The translations under genes and the position numbers were made by a program. A stretch of DNA of 64,000 bases. It comes from Lepisosteus oculatus (Eukaryota; Chordata; Actinopteri; Semionotiformes; Lepisosteidae). Positions within the stretch are counted from its first letter, which is position 1, and the number at the start of each line of letters is the position of its first letter. The DNA is taken from contig NC_090714.1 in NCBI RefSeq assembly GCF_040954835.1, forward strand, positions 7,552,501 to 7,616,500. The letters are read 5' to 3'. This document shows, in pieces, positions 35,142 through 49,600 of this stretch. Under the pieces are notes generated by a model. It was not told the DNA's origin. It worked only from the letters and a program-made list of their open reading frames with translations, and did not search any database.

Positions 35142-36799
35142 CAAAGATCACCCAAGTCCCATCAATTTCAGAATTCAAACAGCCTTCTTTTGTGCTCCTT
35201 GTTTTATCAATCTTTATTTTACATTGTACACTCCAAAAGACATTGCATGTCTTTGCACTGGAAAACAATGTCAGAAAACCAGCTTGTAGAATTAAGACAG
35301 AATCCAGGCAAGTCCACGTGCAAGTGCCACGTTTGTAGGAGTCAGTTACAGTAGTATCAGTACCCAGTACAAGAAACAAATAAAATTAACACGAACACTA
35401 ATGAACCTCAACATCACAAAGATAATGTCACTGAGGGTTTTCCCTTCTGTCTTTAAAAATACACTTGCATCAGCTAAAGGTATATAAACATACAAGTCTT
35501 ACTTGTGCTGTAAGAATAACTGTGTATTTCTAGGGTTGTGAACAGTACCACTGCCTACTGTTTATTAGTAAGGCTGCGAATAGTACCAGTGCCTACTGTA
35601 TATTTACAGAGTTGTGGGTGTAACTACAGGATTTTCATCTTTATGTCTCACTCTCAATGGGGAAAAAGGGTCTGGATGGCACTGATCCTCAGCACAGTCC
35701 AGTGTTTCATTCTCAGAGGTTCCCTGGGCTTAAGCCTGATGTTTCAGTTTGCTTCTCTGCCCTATTCATGGAAACCACAGCATTGCGTGTGCTGAGGGCT
35801 GACAGGCCCCTTTGTGTGACTGAATGCGAGAGAGATTAAAAGAGATGACATTTTGACCAGATTATGAGAAGAGGAAGGATGAGATACCAACATAACAGCA
35901 TTGTGATATCATTGAAAAGTCTTAATGGCACTCTTACAACACAGGTAAGAGACACAGGCTTGCAACAGATCAATGTGTAATATATAAAACAAGAAACGAC
36001 AAAGGTGAATAACAATAGTTCTTAATCTAATAGGTTTGGTTTTATGTTGCAGTATAATATGAACATGTATTAAATATCACAGAGATCATTCAAAAGCACC
36101 TGACTGGTTTGTCAGTTTGTTTCAATTGCTGATTGATCACCAGTGGTTAGTCCAGTCCACCTCTGGGTTAATCAGTGTAGAGTAAATTGATATTTATTGT
36201 ACCATATTGGAGAAAAGACATGAATGAGTCCCTCCATTGTGTATAACACTGAAAATCAAACAAATCAATCAACCCAAGCAAGCTATACAGTTAAAAAAGT
36301 TACTTAATACTGTGTATAAAAAGCCTAAAAAGATACCAGTATGTGTTATTTAATACTGTGGTAATCTCTAAAAACATTGCATTCTGTCAGTAAGGATTTC
36401 TGATTAGCATGTGGGTTTTGTTAGTACAGTTCTTCTTGCCCATTAGGTCAAAAACAGCAGGTAGCTCAGCTCGGGGGAAATGGTTTCTACCTCTTTTCCA
36501 CAGCAGAGGCATCGCAAAGTGTAGCAGTACATTCTGAAGGTATTGGCAAATATAAGCAGGCAGTAATGCAAATTAAAAGTGCAGTTTGAACCATAAGGGA
36601 AAAGACCTGACACCAACAACACTTGCACCTTATCTTCCTGCATGCAAATTGTAACTGTAAAAAAAAGATTATGTCCATTATTGTCTCTTCTGGGCTCAGT
36701 CACATCCACAGATGTGTGTAAAGCAGAGGGCAGGCTGCTGAGAGACAGCTCAATACCTCACTGTTCTGCAGAGATGTTCCAGGTCCATGGGCCCATGCT

Positions 36800-37654
36800 T
36801 CAACTAGAGGAGCAGCCTTCCCCAGACGCTGTTGAAGTGTACGCAACCCACTGTTTCACATAGTTTGTGCAATGCTCCTGGTCATTTAACACGGCAGAAT
36901 TCATTTGGTCCTTGTCCGCAAAGTCCGACTGGACCGGGCTACTGCAGTCTGATTCTGCAAACCCGCTGTCAATGGTGTCCAAATCCAAGCCCACCCTTGG
37001 GTAGCCATCATCTTCGGATCTGTCGTTGGAAGCATACGAATCCAGGGAGAGGCTCTCCAGCTCATTGTCTCCTGCCTCCAGCGGCCACACTCTGGACCCA
37101 TAGAGGTTGTAGAGCCCGACCTGTGCTGGCAAGCTGGCCGAGCTCTCCTCGAGGCCCAGCCTCGGCTCCTGGCTCCTCCTGTAGCCCGCGGACACATGAC
37201 CGCAGGAAATAACGTCGCACCTCCTGGTCGCCGAGCCCAGCAGCCCCTCCTGCTCCGGGCTGGAGGGCCCGTCCAGGCCGCAGGCGGGGTAGTCAAAGCA
37301 GTTGTGGCTTCCTTGGCAGCCCCTGTATGGGTCCTCACCCCCCAGGGTGTTGTCAGGGTAATCTTGCTCTTCCTCGCCCCACACTGTGACTGTGTCGATG
37401 GAGATGTGGCCTGTCGATTTGTCGGTCAGCTGGCCTGAGGCCCCGGGGAAGTACAGCTTGGAGCAGTCGCCGGTGGACACACTCACGAATGAGGTGTCGC
37501 CTTTGTCACGGCCCCCTTTGCTGTCCTTGCTGCTGTCCTTGGCCTCCATCTTACACAGCTTCTCCAGGGAGCCCTGCTTGTCACTCACGACAGCCACCAC
37601 GGTGTCCTTCTCCAGGTCGAACACTGGGAGAGTGCTGATTGGGCCTACCCATTT
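36800..37654 (-). CDS. il21r: il21r coding exon 8 (cytoplasmic tail)
   Basis: The acceptor is tttctctcag before AAATGGGTAGGC (KWVG). It encodes residues 279-562 and ends SGEGCSSS with a TGA stop. The region is distinctly GC-rich compared with flanking introns. Long open frames on the plus strand here are by-products of that composition. Confidence 0.95.
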   Translation of the reverse strand, partial: KWVGPISTLPVFDLEKDTVVAVVSDKQGSLEKLCKMEAKDSSKDSKGGRDKGDTSFVSVSTGDCSKLYFPGASGQLTDKSTGHISIDTVTVWGEEEQDYPDNTLGGEDPYRGCQGSHNCFDYPACGLDGPSSPEQEGLLGSATRRCDVISCGHVSAGYRRSQEPRLGLEESSASLPAQVGLYNLYGSRVWPLEAGDNELESLSLDSYASNDRSEDDGYPRVGLDLDTIDSGFAESDCSSPVQSDFADKDQMNSAVLNDQEHCTNYVKQWVAYTSTASGEGCSSS

Positions 37655-40600
37655 CTGAGAGAAAACACACACAAGAGCACAGACATTAGGAATGAAACCG
37701 AATGCGGATGTTACTCTTCAAAATTACGCGCAGAAGCAGGTATTATAACAGGCAGTGTTATGTTAGCACTTGGGAACACTTAGGAGTTATTTTTTCAGCA
37801 CACTATTGTATTTACATTGCTTGGGGACTCATTGGCTTGTAGACAGGGCACAGGAAACAAACAGTGGAGTTCAAGAGTTAGATTTTTAAAACAATTCTAT
37901 GAGAATCATTAAACAGAATGAATAGGGTGATCAACGGCATTGCTGTAGGTTGTGAAACTGTAGAAAATTGCTGATTTTGAAACCCTATCTTTAGGCATCT
38001 TGTGGGGATTCAGCAAATTTGTAACCACATGACTTACAAGTGTTCTTGATACCACTACTACAAAACCTTCTCAGTTGCTGTCTTAACACACTTCTGTAAG
38101 TAACACTTGATCTGCCTGTTGAGCCTCGTTATCACAAGCAAATCTGCAACCTTTTAAGGCCATCTTAGAAATGAGAGGAGGCCATTTGACCCATCTAGCA
38201 TGTTTGGTAGAAGTTCAAAGGTCCAAGGATCCCATCCAGTTATTTCTTGAAAAATCCTTTCATCTCTTTGCAAGACTAAAAAGGTTAAACTCTTTTAGTT
38301 TGTCAGGGTATGATATTCTTTTAAGCCTCTGAATGTATCTGGCTGCTCTTCTCTGAACTGAACCCAGAGCACAAATAAATCTTGTTATCACTACCATTAA
38401 ATCTTAGAAATGATCATGAGTTTCAGCAGGCTCGTACTGATAACCTTTGAGTGGATGCATGAATGAGAGCTGCACAATAGTTTCACTACAAGGTGAAAGA
38501 GATGCAACTGCATAAATGATACCTGGTCACTTTCTTGTTCTACCTTTAATTTGTGAAGATTTGCACTTATACATTTTCAAAAAGGTGCTTTTATATCCCA
38601 TAATGCATCTAGTAGCACTTTCCTCCATGTTGCTGTTGCAGAGACTTATAAACACATCACTATGTTTGTCTTGAGAACTACAGGCTTGTGTGTCTGCTCT
38701 GCCCAGCACTGTCATTGAGGTTGTTGCTCAGGAGTTTCTTACTGGCAGTGCAGGCCACAGAGAGAATTATGTCTCCTGAGTCTTAATTAAATCCACTTAA
38801 TTGTAGATTTCCCTGTGTTACTCTTACCCATCTTGTCTTATATTCTCTTTAATAAGTATTTCCAGTCTTTCTATATTCATGTTTAAAAGCTACAGTACAG
38901 CATGTTCTGAAGTAAAGTGCACCTAAAAATGACTTTACTCAGAACTTTGTAGCCTTGTGACTCAAAGGTGGGTGTGCTGGAAGAGCCTGCTTACACTTCC
39001 TCATTCTCCCCATGTGTGCTTACAGGGTTTGTAGCTGTGAGCCAGAATGTGAAAAACACAGACCTGGCAAGTCCACATTGGGTGAGTATATAAAAGATTT
39101 CTTTGTTTGTTTGGCTTCTCCAGGTGATCGTTCCACCAAAAAGCCTGCACCCCATGCTTCAGCAAAGTTTGTTATGACATTAAATACCACAAGATAGCTG
39201 AAAGGTAAAAAGGAAATAATAGCACTGCAATTTCCCTCACGGGATCAATAAAGTATTTATTTAGATTATTACGAAAATTGGGAGCTTGTAAAAAGGGTAG
39301 TTTCATTACTTTACAGCAAGAGTGTATAATGACAAGCACTGCATTTTAATTTGTAAAGAGCGACTGTTTAGTTTTCTTGTAGTAAAATCCAAATATGGAA
39401 CAGATAAGAGGAGATATGTCAGAATTCAGTGTTGCTGTGTGTCCATGCAGCTGGTACCCAATGCAAGTCTGAATATACCTCATTGGCATGGGTGAAGGAT
39501 CTTAAGAACTGAGCATACATAAGATCATACCTCCAGTATCTTTTAGCCTCTACTTCATTATACTTTCAGTGCATTCAGCTTATTTTAATGCCTCTCAGCT
39601 CTTTATTTATACTGTGCTTACTCTTATTCACTTTAGTGACGTGACGTGAAAGCCCTGAATTGACATGACTGTAAATACAATTTGAAAGCCTTGTGGTCAT
39701 CTTAAGCTATAATTACTAATCAGCCCCCACCTAGTGTGCATGCACCTGAGCAGGCAGTGTGGCATGAAGATTGATGAGAGCTACTGACAGGCTTTTGCAT
39801 TAAAGCAAAAAAGCCTTTCATGAAGGGCCAGAAAGAAATCAACATTGCATCACTGTGCTTCTGCCTTATTTTTAAACAGGGTGGTTCTTTCTCTGCCTCC
39901 AACATAAAAATACGCTCCAGTCATCCTGAGCAATACATGCACGTCTGCCTTCCCCTGTGTGTGCTTTGATAAGACCAAACAGTTCCCAAGGTCATCATAA
40001 GAATCCATATATTTAGATCCCTGTTTGTATTCGGGATTTGTTAAAGGGAACTCGGCCCTTCCCTGGAAAATTGTCAGGATGCATTTCTTCAAGGGAGTGG
40101 AGAAGGATTTCTCAAAAACCTCCCGAGTTCTTCAGTGAAGCCAGTTTTTTTCTAAAGGTTGACATCCATACATTTCCTTGTTATTAATTGCATCATGCTA
40201 ACCCTTTTCGGTGTCTTCAGTAAGAGCAGCGATGGCCACAGCTTTATTTTTTAGATCTGGATTAGCAATCCCATTTTATTTTCACAACACATCTTGAAGC
40301 GGTGCTTTTCTGCACGGGTCTGAGTGAATCTTGCTTTTAATTATAATGTCTGCTTTTCTGCAAAGAGGCTCCCATACCGTCAGCCCTGTTTGAACCTTGG
40401 CCTGGCCTTCAATGACATTATTTCCGTGTTCGAGGTGGGTCATACGAAAAAAACTCAGACTCTCCTTGGCAACTTTCTGCTGGGCCAGGCCAAACTCGTC
40501 ATCTACAAGACTCGGAAAAATAAGATCTCTGGTCTGTAGACTTGGTGAAGATGTTTGAAGGGTTGGTGAAGAACAGGATATAGTTAGAATTTATGTTTTA

Positions 40601-43600
40601 TAAATCTCATAACGACCTCTGAACTTTTGAAAAACGTTGGTGTTTTGAAAACATCCTGTGCAAAATTGTGAACAATGAAAGACTGATATTCCAGTTATGA
40701 TTTTTTTTATTTTTAGGGTGGGGTTTTAGGAGGAAAATCTACACTTTGTATTTTGCTTTTCTGTCAATAAAGATTGATTGAACTCTCACATATGAGAAAA
40801 AAAACTCATTTTTTTCTCACAGTTTTTGTACATTTCAGAAGAAATAGTTATGTAGTATCTTATGAATAGTGAAGGACAGTCAGTTTCAGTTTCTGTCTTT
40901 ATGATCAATCAGAGTTGCACACTTTTCCCACATTATAACTAGAAACCCCATTCTCAAAAGCATAACAAGTCTCTGCAGGTGGGTGGATAGACTCCACCCA
41001 GAATGGACAGAACAGCTACACACACCTGAGTGTTTTGATGCTCTTCATTGTGCTTGCCTCTGAGTTGTTGTCCTCCTGAATGTATAATGTGTTTATTCCT
41101 CAGGTGCTTAGAACAGGGAACATTTAAACTGCCTTGTTCTGGGGTGACCAGAACAGGCATTTTACATGGATATGTTACTGCTGTTGTGGCACAGATTAGG
41201 AAGAAGATGAAACCAGCAAACAGAGCTTGCAGCCTTCCTGTTTTCTGCTTGATTTACAGAATTTTATAGTACTCACTCTATAAAGACTTTTACATTGTGA
41301 CTCTTGTGCAATGACTACTCAAAAATAGACAAGGCTATCTGAATCTCTAAATGGAATTTAGAGGTGATATAATTCACATAACCTCAATTACAACAAGGTA
41401 TGCATTTGTGAGTGCATTGTCAGCTTTATTACAGTCAGACTTTTGTCACTACAGTAGATGAAACTTCAGTGGGCTGTATCTGAGATATTTTAATACCGTT
41501 AAGCTTACCTTTATTTTTTGCAACCAAAATAAAGTTGTTACTTTAAACCTCAGGTACTTGGTTAGCTTCCTTTGCACTACATTCGATAAAAAGAGCATTT
41601 CCGCCAAACACTAATCTTAAATAAGATAAATGAAGACGAGATTGTGTTTTGACATGTGTGAGATATGTGCAGTTGCTTTTACAAACAGCACTTAATAAAA
41701 AACACCGGAGCAGTCTCCAAATAGGTCACTGGGCAGGTACAGTTAAGACAGGGGCAACAAACAAGAGGCCACACTTACTACATGAAAACATGGGAGGCCA
41801 GACTCGCCACCAGAAATAGAGGGTGTCTATCTGTGCATATTCCTTCCCAATGCTGATGTTTAATCAAAGAATGAAACAATTAATAAAAAAATAAAATTCT
41901 CTTCTCAACACTAATGAGTCATTCTGTGACTGACTACTTTTGAGTATTTTTCAATAGGTGTAGGCATTGTGCCTTTCAAAGGTGTATTCATTGCTTGCAG
42001 AGTAAAGGAAGAATACTGTACCAGGTATTTTGCCATCTGTGATTTTGTTTTAATGCTATTTTCACGAGCGATAAGAATCAGACACAATAAGTGGGTGTCT
42101 GCCTAACAACGCCTACAGCTACCCATGAGCCCTGTGTCAAGATTTGGGGTAGATTAGATCAGCCATGCAGTCCAAAAACAAAATACAAAACACAACAAAA
42201 ACAAATCCTGTTTCATGCAGAACTACTGCTTCCTGATTATTCACACCAATGAACTGCTGTGGGACCATTATACCCACCCTTAGGAAACGTTTGTAGTTCA
42301 TGTCTCCAGCTGTACGTTTTGAATGGAAATTACAGTGACCTCACATTCAGTTTGTTCCCTTTTGTCTTTTCATATAATAGACAAGGTGGAAGGTGGAGAT
42401 GATAGACTTGCGCTCAGCAGGGTTAAGAGTTTCCTCTGACCTGTTATGTGGACATCCTGAATACCATGCAGTCACCCAGAACCATAGTTGTCCACCTTAA
42501 AGATGACAGATTTCTAATTTCTGGCAACCCAGATTAAAGTCCAGATCTGCAACAGCTCACTGTGGCTGGACTTTATTTAGATTAGAGAAACAAAATCCAG
42601 CATCCTCTTTTAAACAAGGGGGTGATAAAATAATTACAAGAGGTATACTAAAAGACTAGCTGTGTGCATATAGTTCCAGATGTTACAGTTATGGCTTCTT
42701 GCACCTCACCTTGGTAAATTTGCGTGAATGTCTTAACTACTACTTGCTGGGGTAGAGGTCTCAGTGCACCTGCTGCTCTTAATAAGTTAATAAATAACAT
42801 TCTTTCAAATATAAGATGGCCATAGGTACATCAATGAGTGTAACACATGTAAAATAGTCAAGTGAACACAGGGACACCAGCACAAATTGGGCCTTTTCTG
42901 TGTCGTTTATTTACACAGTGAAGTGCTTCCCCCTTCTGGTTAAATATGCTTAAAATTTTCCCTTGAAGCAGATGTTGAGTGTGCAGCATAGTGCAATTGT
43001 CTGCGATTGACTTTTGTTGCACTGTGTGCTTTCACAGCTGTTTAGTGAACATCTCGCTTCTACAGGAAGGACCGAATAACAAACCACAATGATCAACTCT
43101 GTGTCTCTGCATGTGGATTTCTAACACACTGAGTACTTAAAACTATTTTTACGTGACCTTTGAAACAAAAACACAGACTTGACAGTTCAACCCCAACAAC
43201 ACCATGTTTGACCTTCCACCATTAATACAAAAGATTTATTCTACTTATATGTAAAGGATTCTGTAATAAACATTTTCTATTTGTTCATTGTTCATTTGTG
43301 CAACGGGCAGTTCTTAGAATTCTTAGAATTATTAAACAGTTCTTAATAATTATAATAAAAATATTATTAGTTATAATTTTTAATCATTTAGGAACATGAG
43401 CAAGTGCAGGAGAGACTCTTAGATTGTTACACTAAAAAAAATAAATTGAAAAGAACGGCTCCAGTTGCTTGTAACTTTTCCTATGTTCTTACAACAACAG
43501 ATAGATCCACTTCTGTCGGTCTCTCATTGATTTGATACAAAATAAATGTGCAAGCTGAATGACCTCATCTCATTTGAATCTCCTGCTATGATTTGACATC

Positions 43601-46600
43601 CCTATATCGTACCTACAGTAAATAATGATGCTACTTGGGCAAGCAACTTTGCTACATTCTTGCCTCAGGTTATGTTATTAATTCCTCAAAGTGATTCTCT
43701 TTTTAAAGAACAAGACAGTCCCATCCACTCCCCCCACCCCCCAGCAAGGTGAACAGCTACTCCATGCAATGTGTTCAAGGTTTGAAGATCAATTGTATCT
43801 ATGGATCTGCTGGCTTGTTTCCTGAACTGCAAAACAGTCCTTCGAAACACGTGTTATTGATTCAGGCCATTCCAAGTCAATTCTACCTATGATTCAAAAT
43901 AGCCTGAAAGTATCACTTCTTGGTGACACTTTTAGTTTGTTAAAATGTCTGAATTCTTGAGTAGCATCTCCAGATTTTCTGTTTCTTAAATGCACAGTTA
44001 CTTCTGTCATATTACAACACAGCCATTTGTCTCATGCAATTTGAGGAAACTGGTAGCTTGTTTACTTCTGCTACTGCATTGTACAGTTGTAATAATAACT
44101 GTAATAATAATACCTTCCTGAATTTAATAATACTTGAAGAGAAAGAAGTGCTCCTTCTTTCTTAACTATGTAATTGAAAGTGACTTAACCTATTTAACTG
44201 ATTCTATTTGGATTAGAAAAAGCTTTCTGAAAGAGGGTCCCCCTTGAGCTTTTGGAATATTTCTCAAATTACCCTCCAGAACTGTAAACAGCTAAAAATA
44301 GTCCTCAAGAGCTAAACGTGTAACTGCTGGAGCTGTGGTACAGCTCATGGTATTTTCCGTGAAGTGTGAACTGCGCTTACAACAGGGCAAGTGTTTCATC
44401 AAGGCTCCTCCTATAATTTCCCCTCTTCCGTCCTTCGACTGTGTGAAACCCCCTCTGGGCTGACACTGACACAGGCAAGCTGCAGATGAGTGAGTCACAC
44501 GCGCCAGAGATGGTGTGGTTCCTTTTCAAGTAATTTTTCTTACCTTAAAATCGCCGTCGTACTTAACGTAGAGGGGCTTGAAAAAGTCCTCAGGGCTGGG
44601 GATGTAACAGTGCAGGTAGGGCTTCTTCTGCAGTCTGTGGAGAAACGAATGGGGAGAGACTGTTAGGACTGCATGCTCCTAAGGGTTTCTGGAGAAGACA
44701 GCCCTCAAGGTCTGTGGCCGACACTGTGTTGGAGACACTGGACAAGGGCCGCAGGGTAAACAGGCACTGGCCGTGGGCTGTAGGAAAACTTTGACTGTGG
44801 CCAGCTGAGTGGGTGACAGTCTCCCCACAGGAGAAACAAAAACACAGAGAAACTAGAAAACAACACTGACGTTCTTCTTAATATGTTCCATTTCGGGAGG
44901 TTAGAGAGGGGAGGTGGTGGGGTTAAGATGTCTCCCCAGTCAGAGGTGTCTCAGAAGTAGGCGTGAGGAAACTGCTGAAAGGGATGGAAAAGCTACAGCA
45001 TGTGGGCAGGCAGCAGGGACAGCACCCCTTCCCTGTCTCCCCTCTTTCCCTCACATTCTTCATCAGATAAGGGCAGAAGTGGGCAGAAAAGACTTCTGCT
45101 AGATTTTGAAAAACAAAACTAAAAATAAACCAACCTTTCAACATCATTCTTTTAGAAAAGACTGGGTGGCACTGCCAAACACTGTTTCCTTTTGTCTTCA
45201 AACTCGCATGCTTCTCTCATAGTGTTCCATCACATATTTCTGATAACAGTGATCACTCACAATCTAGTACCGCATGATATTAAGTGAACTAACTGGCTAA
45301 AGGTTTGGAGTCCAAACACTTCCAGGAGTTAATAAACTCCTGCTTCCTTCCCTGGCTAAACTAAGGAATTTTGGTGTGGTGTACCTTGCAGTCTGTTATT
45401 AAACGGCATGTGACACAGAAGTTGTTTTGAAGTCTTTGTGCTTGTGATAAATAACAACATGTCAGAAGAAATATTGAAAGAGCTATGGCCTGGGCATTCA
45501 TCTCCGAAAGCCTGCTCTGCTTCAGCATAGAACATGCACCCACATGTTATTGGGAATCCGAAACCTCTCACTATTGTTCTCTGTCTTTCCAAGTAACTGA
45601 GTGGTCTCTTTACCCCAGGGATGCCAGCCTTGATGCCTCTGTTTGCTCTGATTGCCTGTTTTTTCAAGCATGAAGCAAAGAGGGCTAGCTTAAGGTCAGT
45701 GAAAATACGTCCACACCCACAGTGCAAGAAGCCATCAGATTCAGACTGCTGCCCATGCACTCATCCTGACATCACCCAGCAATGAGCGCACAGGCCAATA
45801 TCCCGCATCTCCTCCTCCGCATGATCAGCAGCTCTCAGGGTGAGCAGCTGGTGATAATGTTTGTCACCTGCACTTTCATATAATCTCCCAGCTGTGGTAC
45901 AGGACCAGTGTCTGATCTTGGAGTGTTTCAGTCAGTCTGTGGAGGGGGGTAGCTGTCACAGACAAATGTCATGCAGTAAACCAGTCACTTCAGGATCACG
46001 GCCAGCAGCTTGGTCTGGCCCCATTTGCAAGAGGTTTCTCTTGTGATGCTTAAGGAGTGGTAAAGCACACTGACCTATGTACAAAATGCATGACTCACAG
46101 CATGACTAAATGTGGAGAAGGGGCTTTGAACAGGATGCATGAAAGGTGCTGAGTAATAAAGGCTGCTGCACTGTGACAAATTAACCAGCCCAAGACAGTG
46201 TCAGCACTCTCTTAGGGTGCACTGTGCGAAGTGCATTGAAAATAAATGGCCACATCATGCAAACTAAATATTGCACATCTAATTTAAGAAGAGAAATATC
46301 AATTTTCTCCTTGTTCAAAGAATTATTAGACATAAACCTTATTGCCACCAGCAGTAGAATCACATGACAATCGTCAGGTTTGGTATTTAATCTTCATATC
46401 ACAAGATATGTGGACAATTCTGGATATTTTGCAAAGATTTCTATCTTTACGGATTTTGCAACATTTGCAGAATGCATAAAAAATGAAACAATGTCACACG
46501 TCTCCTGACTCTTTTGAATGGGTAAATGATGTTGTTTCTAAAATAAGCCAGAACACATTGCAGTGCACGTTTCCTGCGTTCACAGGCTTATTGCTCTGCA

Positions 46601-49600
46601 CCTAGCTTATTTTGTACATGTACAGAAATGACTTGCAAGGCTTGTGGTTTCTTGTCTGTAGGAGGTATTGCAAGGAAAAGGCGCTCATGATTAATCAAGC
46701 ACAATTTCAGATATAATGGACCAGACAAACATGTAACTAATTTATAGGCAACCTAAGTACATACCTTGTAGCTTTTGAATTGTATATTAAATGTCTGTAA
46801 TACCCCTCATAAATTAAGTTCTGCTCACAAAGAAAGACTGAAATTGCATCCAGCATGGATTTAATATAACATTATTTGCTGCTATCATACTAAAAGGTGT
46901 CTTAATCTTCTCTAATTGTGTCAGTTTTTGAATATGTAAACCGATGTACATATTCAAAATGCCACTGTGTTTTCCACTGTAGGTCTGGCCTACGTCACTC
47001 GTTTCATGGCTACTGTTGCCACACATCCTGCGGCACAGTTCTGTCTCTGTTTCACACGGTGTTAAGACAATTTGTTTTAAATAGAAACCATGCTGGAAAC
47101 AGACATGAAAATTTAATTCAGCAAAAGTGGCCAAAGGCACCTGTGTCACTCCAAAGCAAAACCCACCAAAAGCTGAACGCTTGTGAAAACAGAACTGAAG
47201 ATGCTGCTGGTGCCCCGATTCTCTTCACCCCCACGACTGTCTGAGACTCCCTCGGTCGTTAAAGGTTGGAAAAGACAGACAAGCTTTTAAAGGCAAGCGT
47301 GTGGAGCTGGTCTTGCCGGTCAGCTTGACAGAAGTCAGGGGGGTGAGAAGTTGAGGAGATATGAACAGGTACAGATGTAGGCCGAGAGACAGAACACAGA
47401 GATCTTGCAAGCATACAGGTCAAGCATTTTCAATTTCGGTTGGCCTAGTTTAGATTGCAATCCCAGCACCGTTTGACAAAAACTGAAATGCTTTTGATTT
47501 GCTTTTTCATTTAGCAGAAACAAGGATGAAAGCAATAAGAATTACAGGACTTGGAAGTGAGTTCTGTTAATCCAAATGGATCAAAATGATATTTCAAGAC
47601 TCTTAGTGTGCAGTGGTGCTTCTGTGCCATCTAATAATAACCATCAGACTCCTGCTCAAGCTCTCCAGACCCTTTCTTTTGAGCAGCAGTTCAGGGTGCA
47701 CTCACTATTTTCCGATACTGATGCTATTTTCTCTGAGCCCATTTCCAAAAATATAAATCACTATTTAATATTTTAATGATATCCTTCATTTCATTCAGAA
47801 AGAGTTGATTTTTAAAGACAGATTTATTCAAGCAACTTATCAGAGTCGATGTTATTATACCAGAATTGTTCTACTTGTTTTTTTTTAAAGAGATTTGCTA
47901 AAAGTGTATTTTCTCTTTTGCCCTTTTATGATGCCCGTGACATTCTGGTGTCATGCTTGATTAACACAGACAGATAACAATAGACAGGTTAATGTGACAC
48001 TTACATTTTCCCCACGTAGCACAGGAGCACAAAAGGTACCAGAATGAGTGACAGAAAACCATAAAACTTGTACTGGTCCACCTCTTCAGCTGTTTAGAAA
48101 AGACAAATGGCAGCGATCAGTAACACTTAAGCATCTGCATTTAGAAAGGCCAAATTCACTGCCCAGTATACACCTCCTCCTTGGTGACACCTCCAGGCTC
48201 AGTGACCACAACCTGGCCATAGAAACTGGGCGACACAGGCAGACCTGGCTGCCCAGAGAGGACAGGCTGTGCTCCCACTGCCAGCAGGGAGAAATAGAGA
48301 CAGAGGTGCACTTCCTACTGCACTGTGACAGATACTCTGGGATTAGAGAAACATTCTTCCCGAAATTCAGAAATCTAATCCCAGAGTTCCCACACCTGCC
48401 AAAACCACAACAGGTCCCAATCCTACTGGGAGAGGGAGGAGGGAACTCAGTTGATCTGGCAGCCCAGTATGTGATCTCCTGTCACAGCCTGAGGAACAGT
48501 GAGTCTGTCTCCCAATAATGCTCCAGCCGCCTACAGTATATGTCGATATTATATAATATGTCTTTGTTGTAAATGTCTGTAACATGTCTGTGGATTTTAT
48601 TTTACTTCTATTTTTTGTTTTGTTCTATGTTAATTTTATTATTTTTATTTGCTTTGGCAACACTGATTGTACCCATCGGTCATGCTAATAAAGCACCTTG
48701 AATTGAATTGAATTGAATTAATAAGTCTCCTTTTCCAGATCAATTATTTTAGCCTCAGTAAAAGTTTGTTAATCATTGCACTTATATGGCAGATAGGGAG
48801 AATGACTGAGTCAATGTGAAAAAAACCTTATGAAGGTCAAAATGTGATTCAGTATTAGGAGGAACAAACTTTCTTTGGATTGTTAGCCAGTGAGACACTT
48901 ATCGTTTCTATAACAGAAGAGCTTTTTATAGTAAGAATAAGTGATGGATCAGTGCCAGTAATAGCCTTGCCTGAAGACTAACAAACTGTCGTCTCTGGCT
49001 TTAGATCAAAGAGCCTTACACTTTGTTTTCCATTCAACTGCGGGGCTCCATTCACTCCAGGAACCAGAGTATGTATGCGGTCGGACTTGGGCCCGAACCC
49101 TAGCAACATAATTCTTCCCCTTCTTCAAAACAGCATCCGGAATGGAGAGGTATCTCGTGTCGTCTGTGATGGGATAATTTCTCTGCTCCTGGGAAGAAAT
49201 TATGGAATTTGAGACACAATACAGAAAACACATACACTTACAACACAAGCTCTAATTTGTGCCTCTCTTTTGTCCTTTATATTTCTTCATAATATGTGAA
49301 CATCGCTTGATATGAAGGTGTTTTGCACATCAGTGCTCATCTTCTTTAAACGTAGGGTCAGCACATTCACATTTTAGTGTGCCCATTCAGTGCACCCAAG
49401 GTGTGACTGTGAAGCTACTGTCTGACACCCCTAAGCTTTCAGGAGAAACTCCAGCTAGGGGCCCTTCCTTTGGACCAATGGAAGAGTGCATGCCTTGTAG
49501 TTCACAGTAACATCTGACAGCAGACTTCACAACACCTGATGCTGCACTGAATGCAAACTAGCATCCTAAAGGATGTTGCAGTGGACTCATAATTTGTAAG

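Larger units (their letters stand above)
25102..36799. other. Intergenic region between the two receptors
   Basis: It contains the promoter of the IL21R-like receptor on the left, and the il21r 3'UTR and 3' flank on the right (roughly 35.2-36.8 kb). Minus-strand AATAAA signals are seen near 36193-36198 and 35211-35217; which is used is not known. In between are the repeats listed separately. No other gene was recognised; the stretch 27200-31850 holds only short frames and a probable retroelement tail near 28330-28515 (GGCAATAAAGTATTGAAC). Confidence 0.6.
37655..44543 (-). other. il21r intron between box 1 and tail exons
   Basis: A 6.9 kb intron. It contains the dispersed repeats at 38155-38390, 39219-39262 and 43430-43520 and a Tx1-like LINE end (40370-40780). 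Otherwise it is AT-rich with no recognised gene. Confidence 0.75.

Noticed and set aside
36832..37658. Several open frames on both strands over the il21r tail exon
   Set aside because: High GC content leaves extra frames open; only the frame with human IL21R signatures is real.
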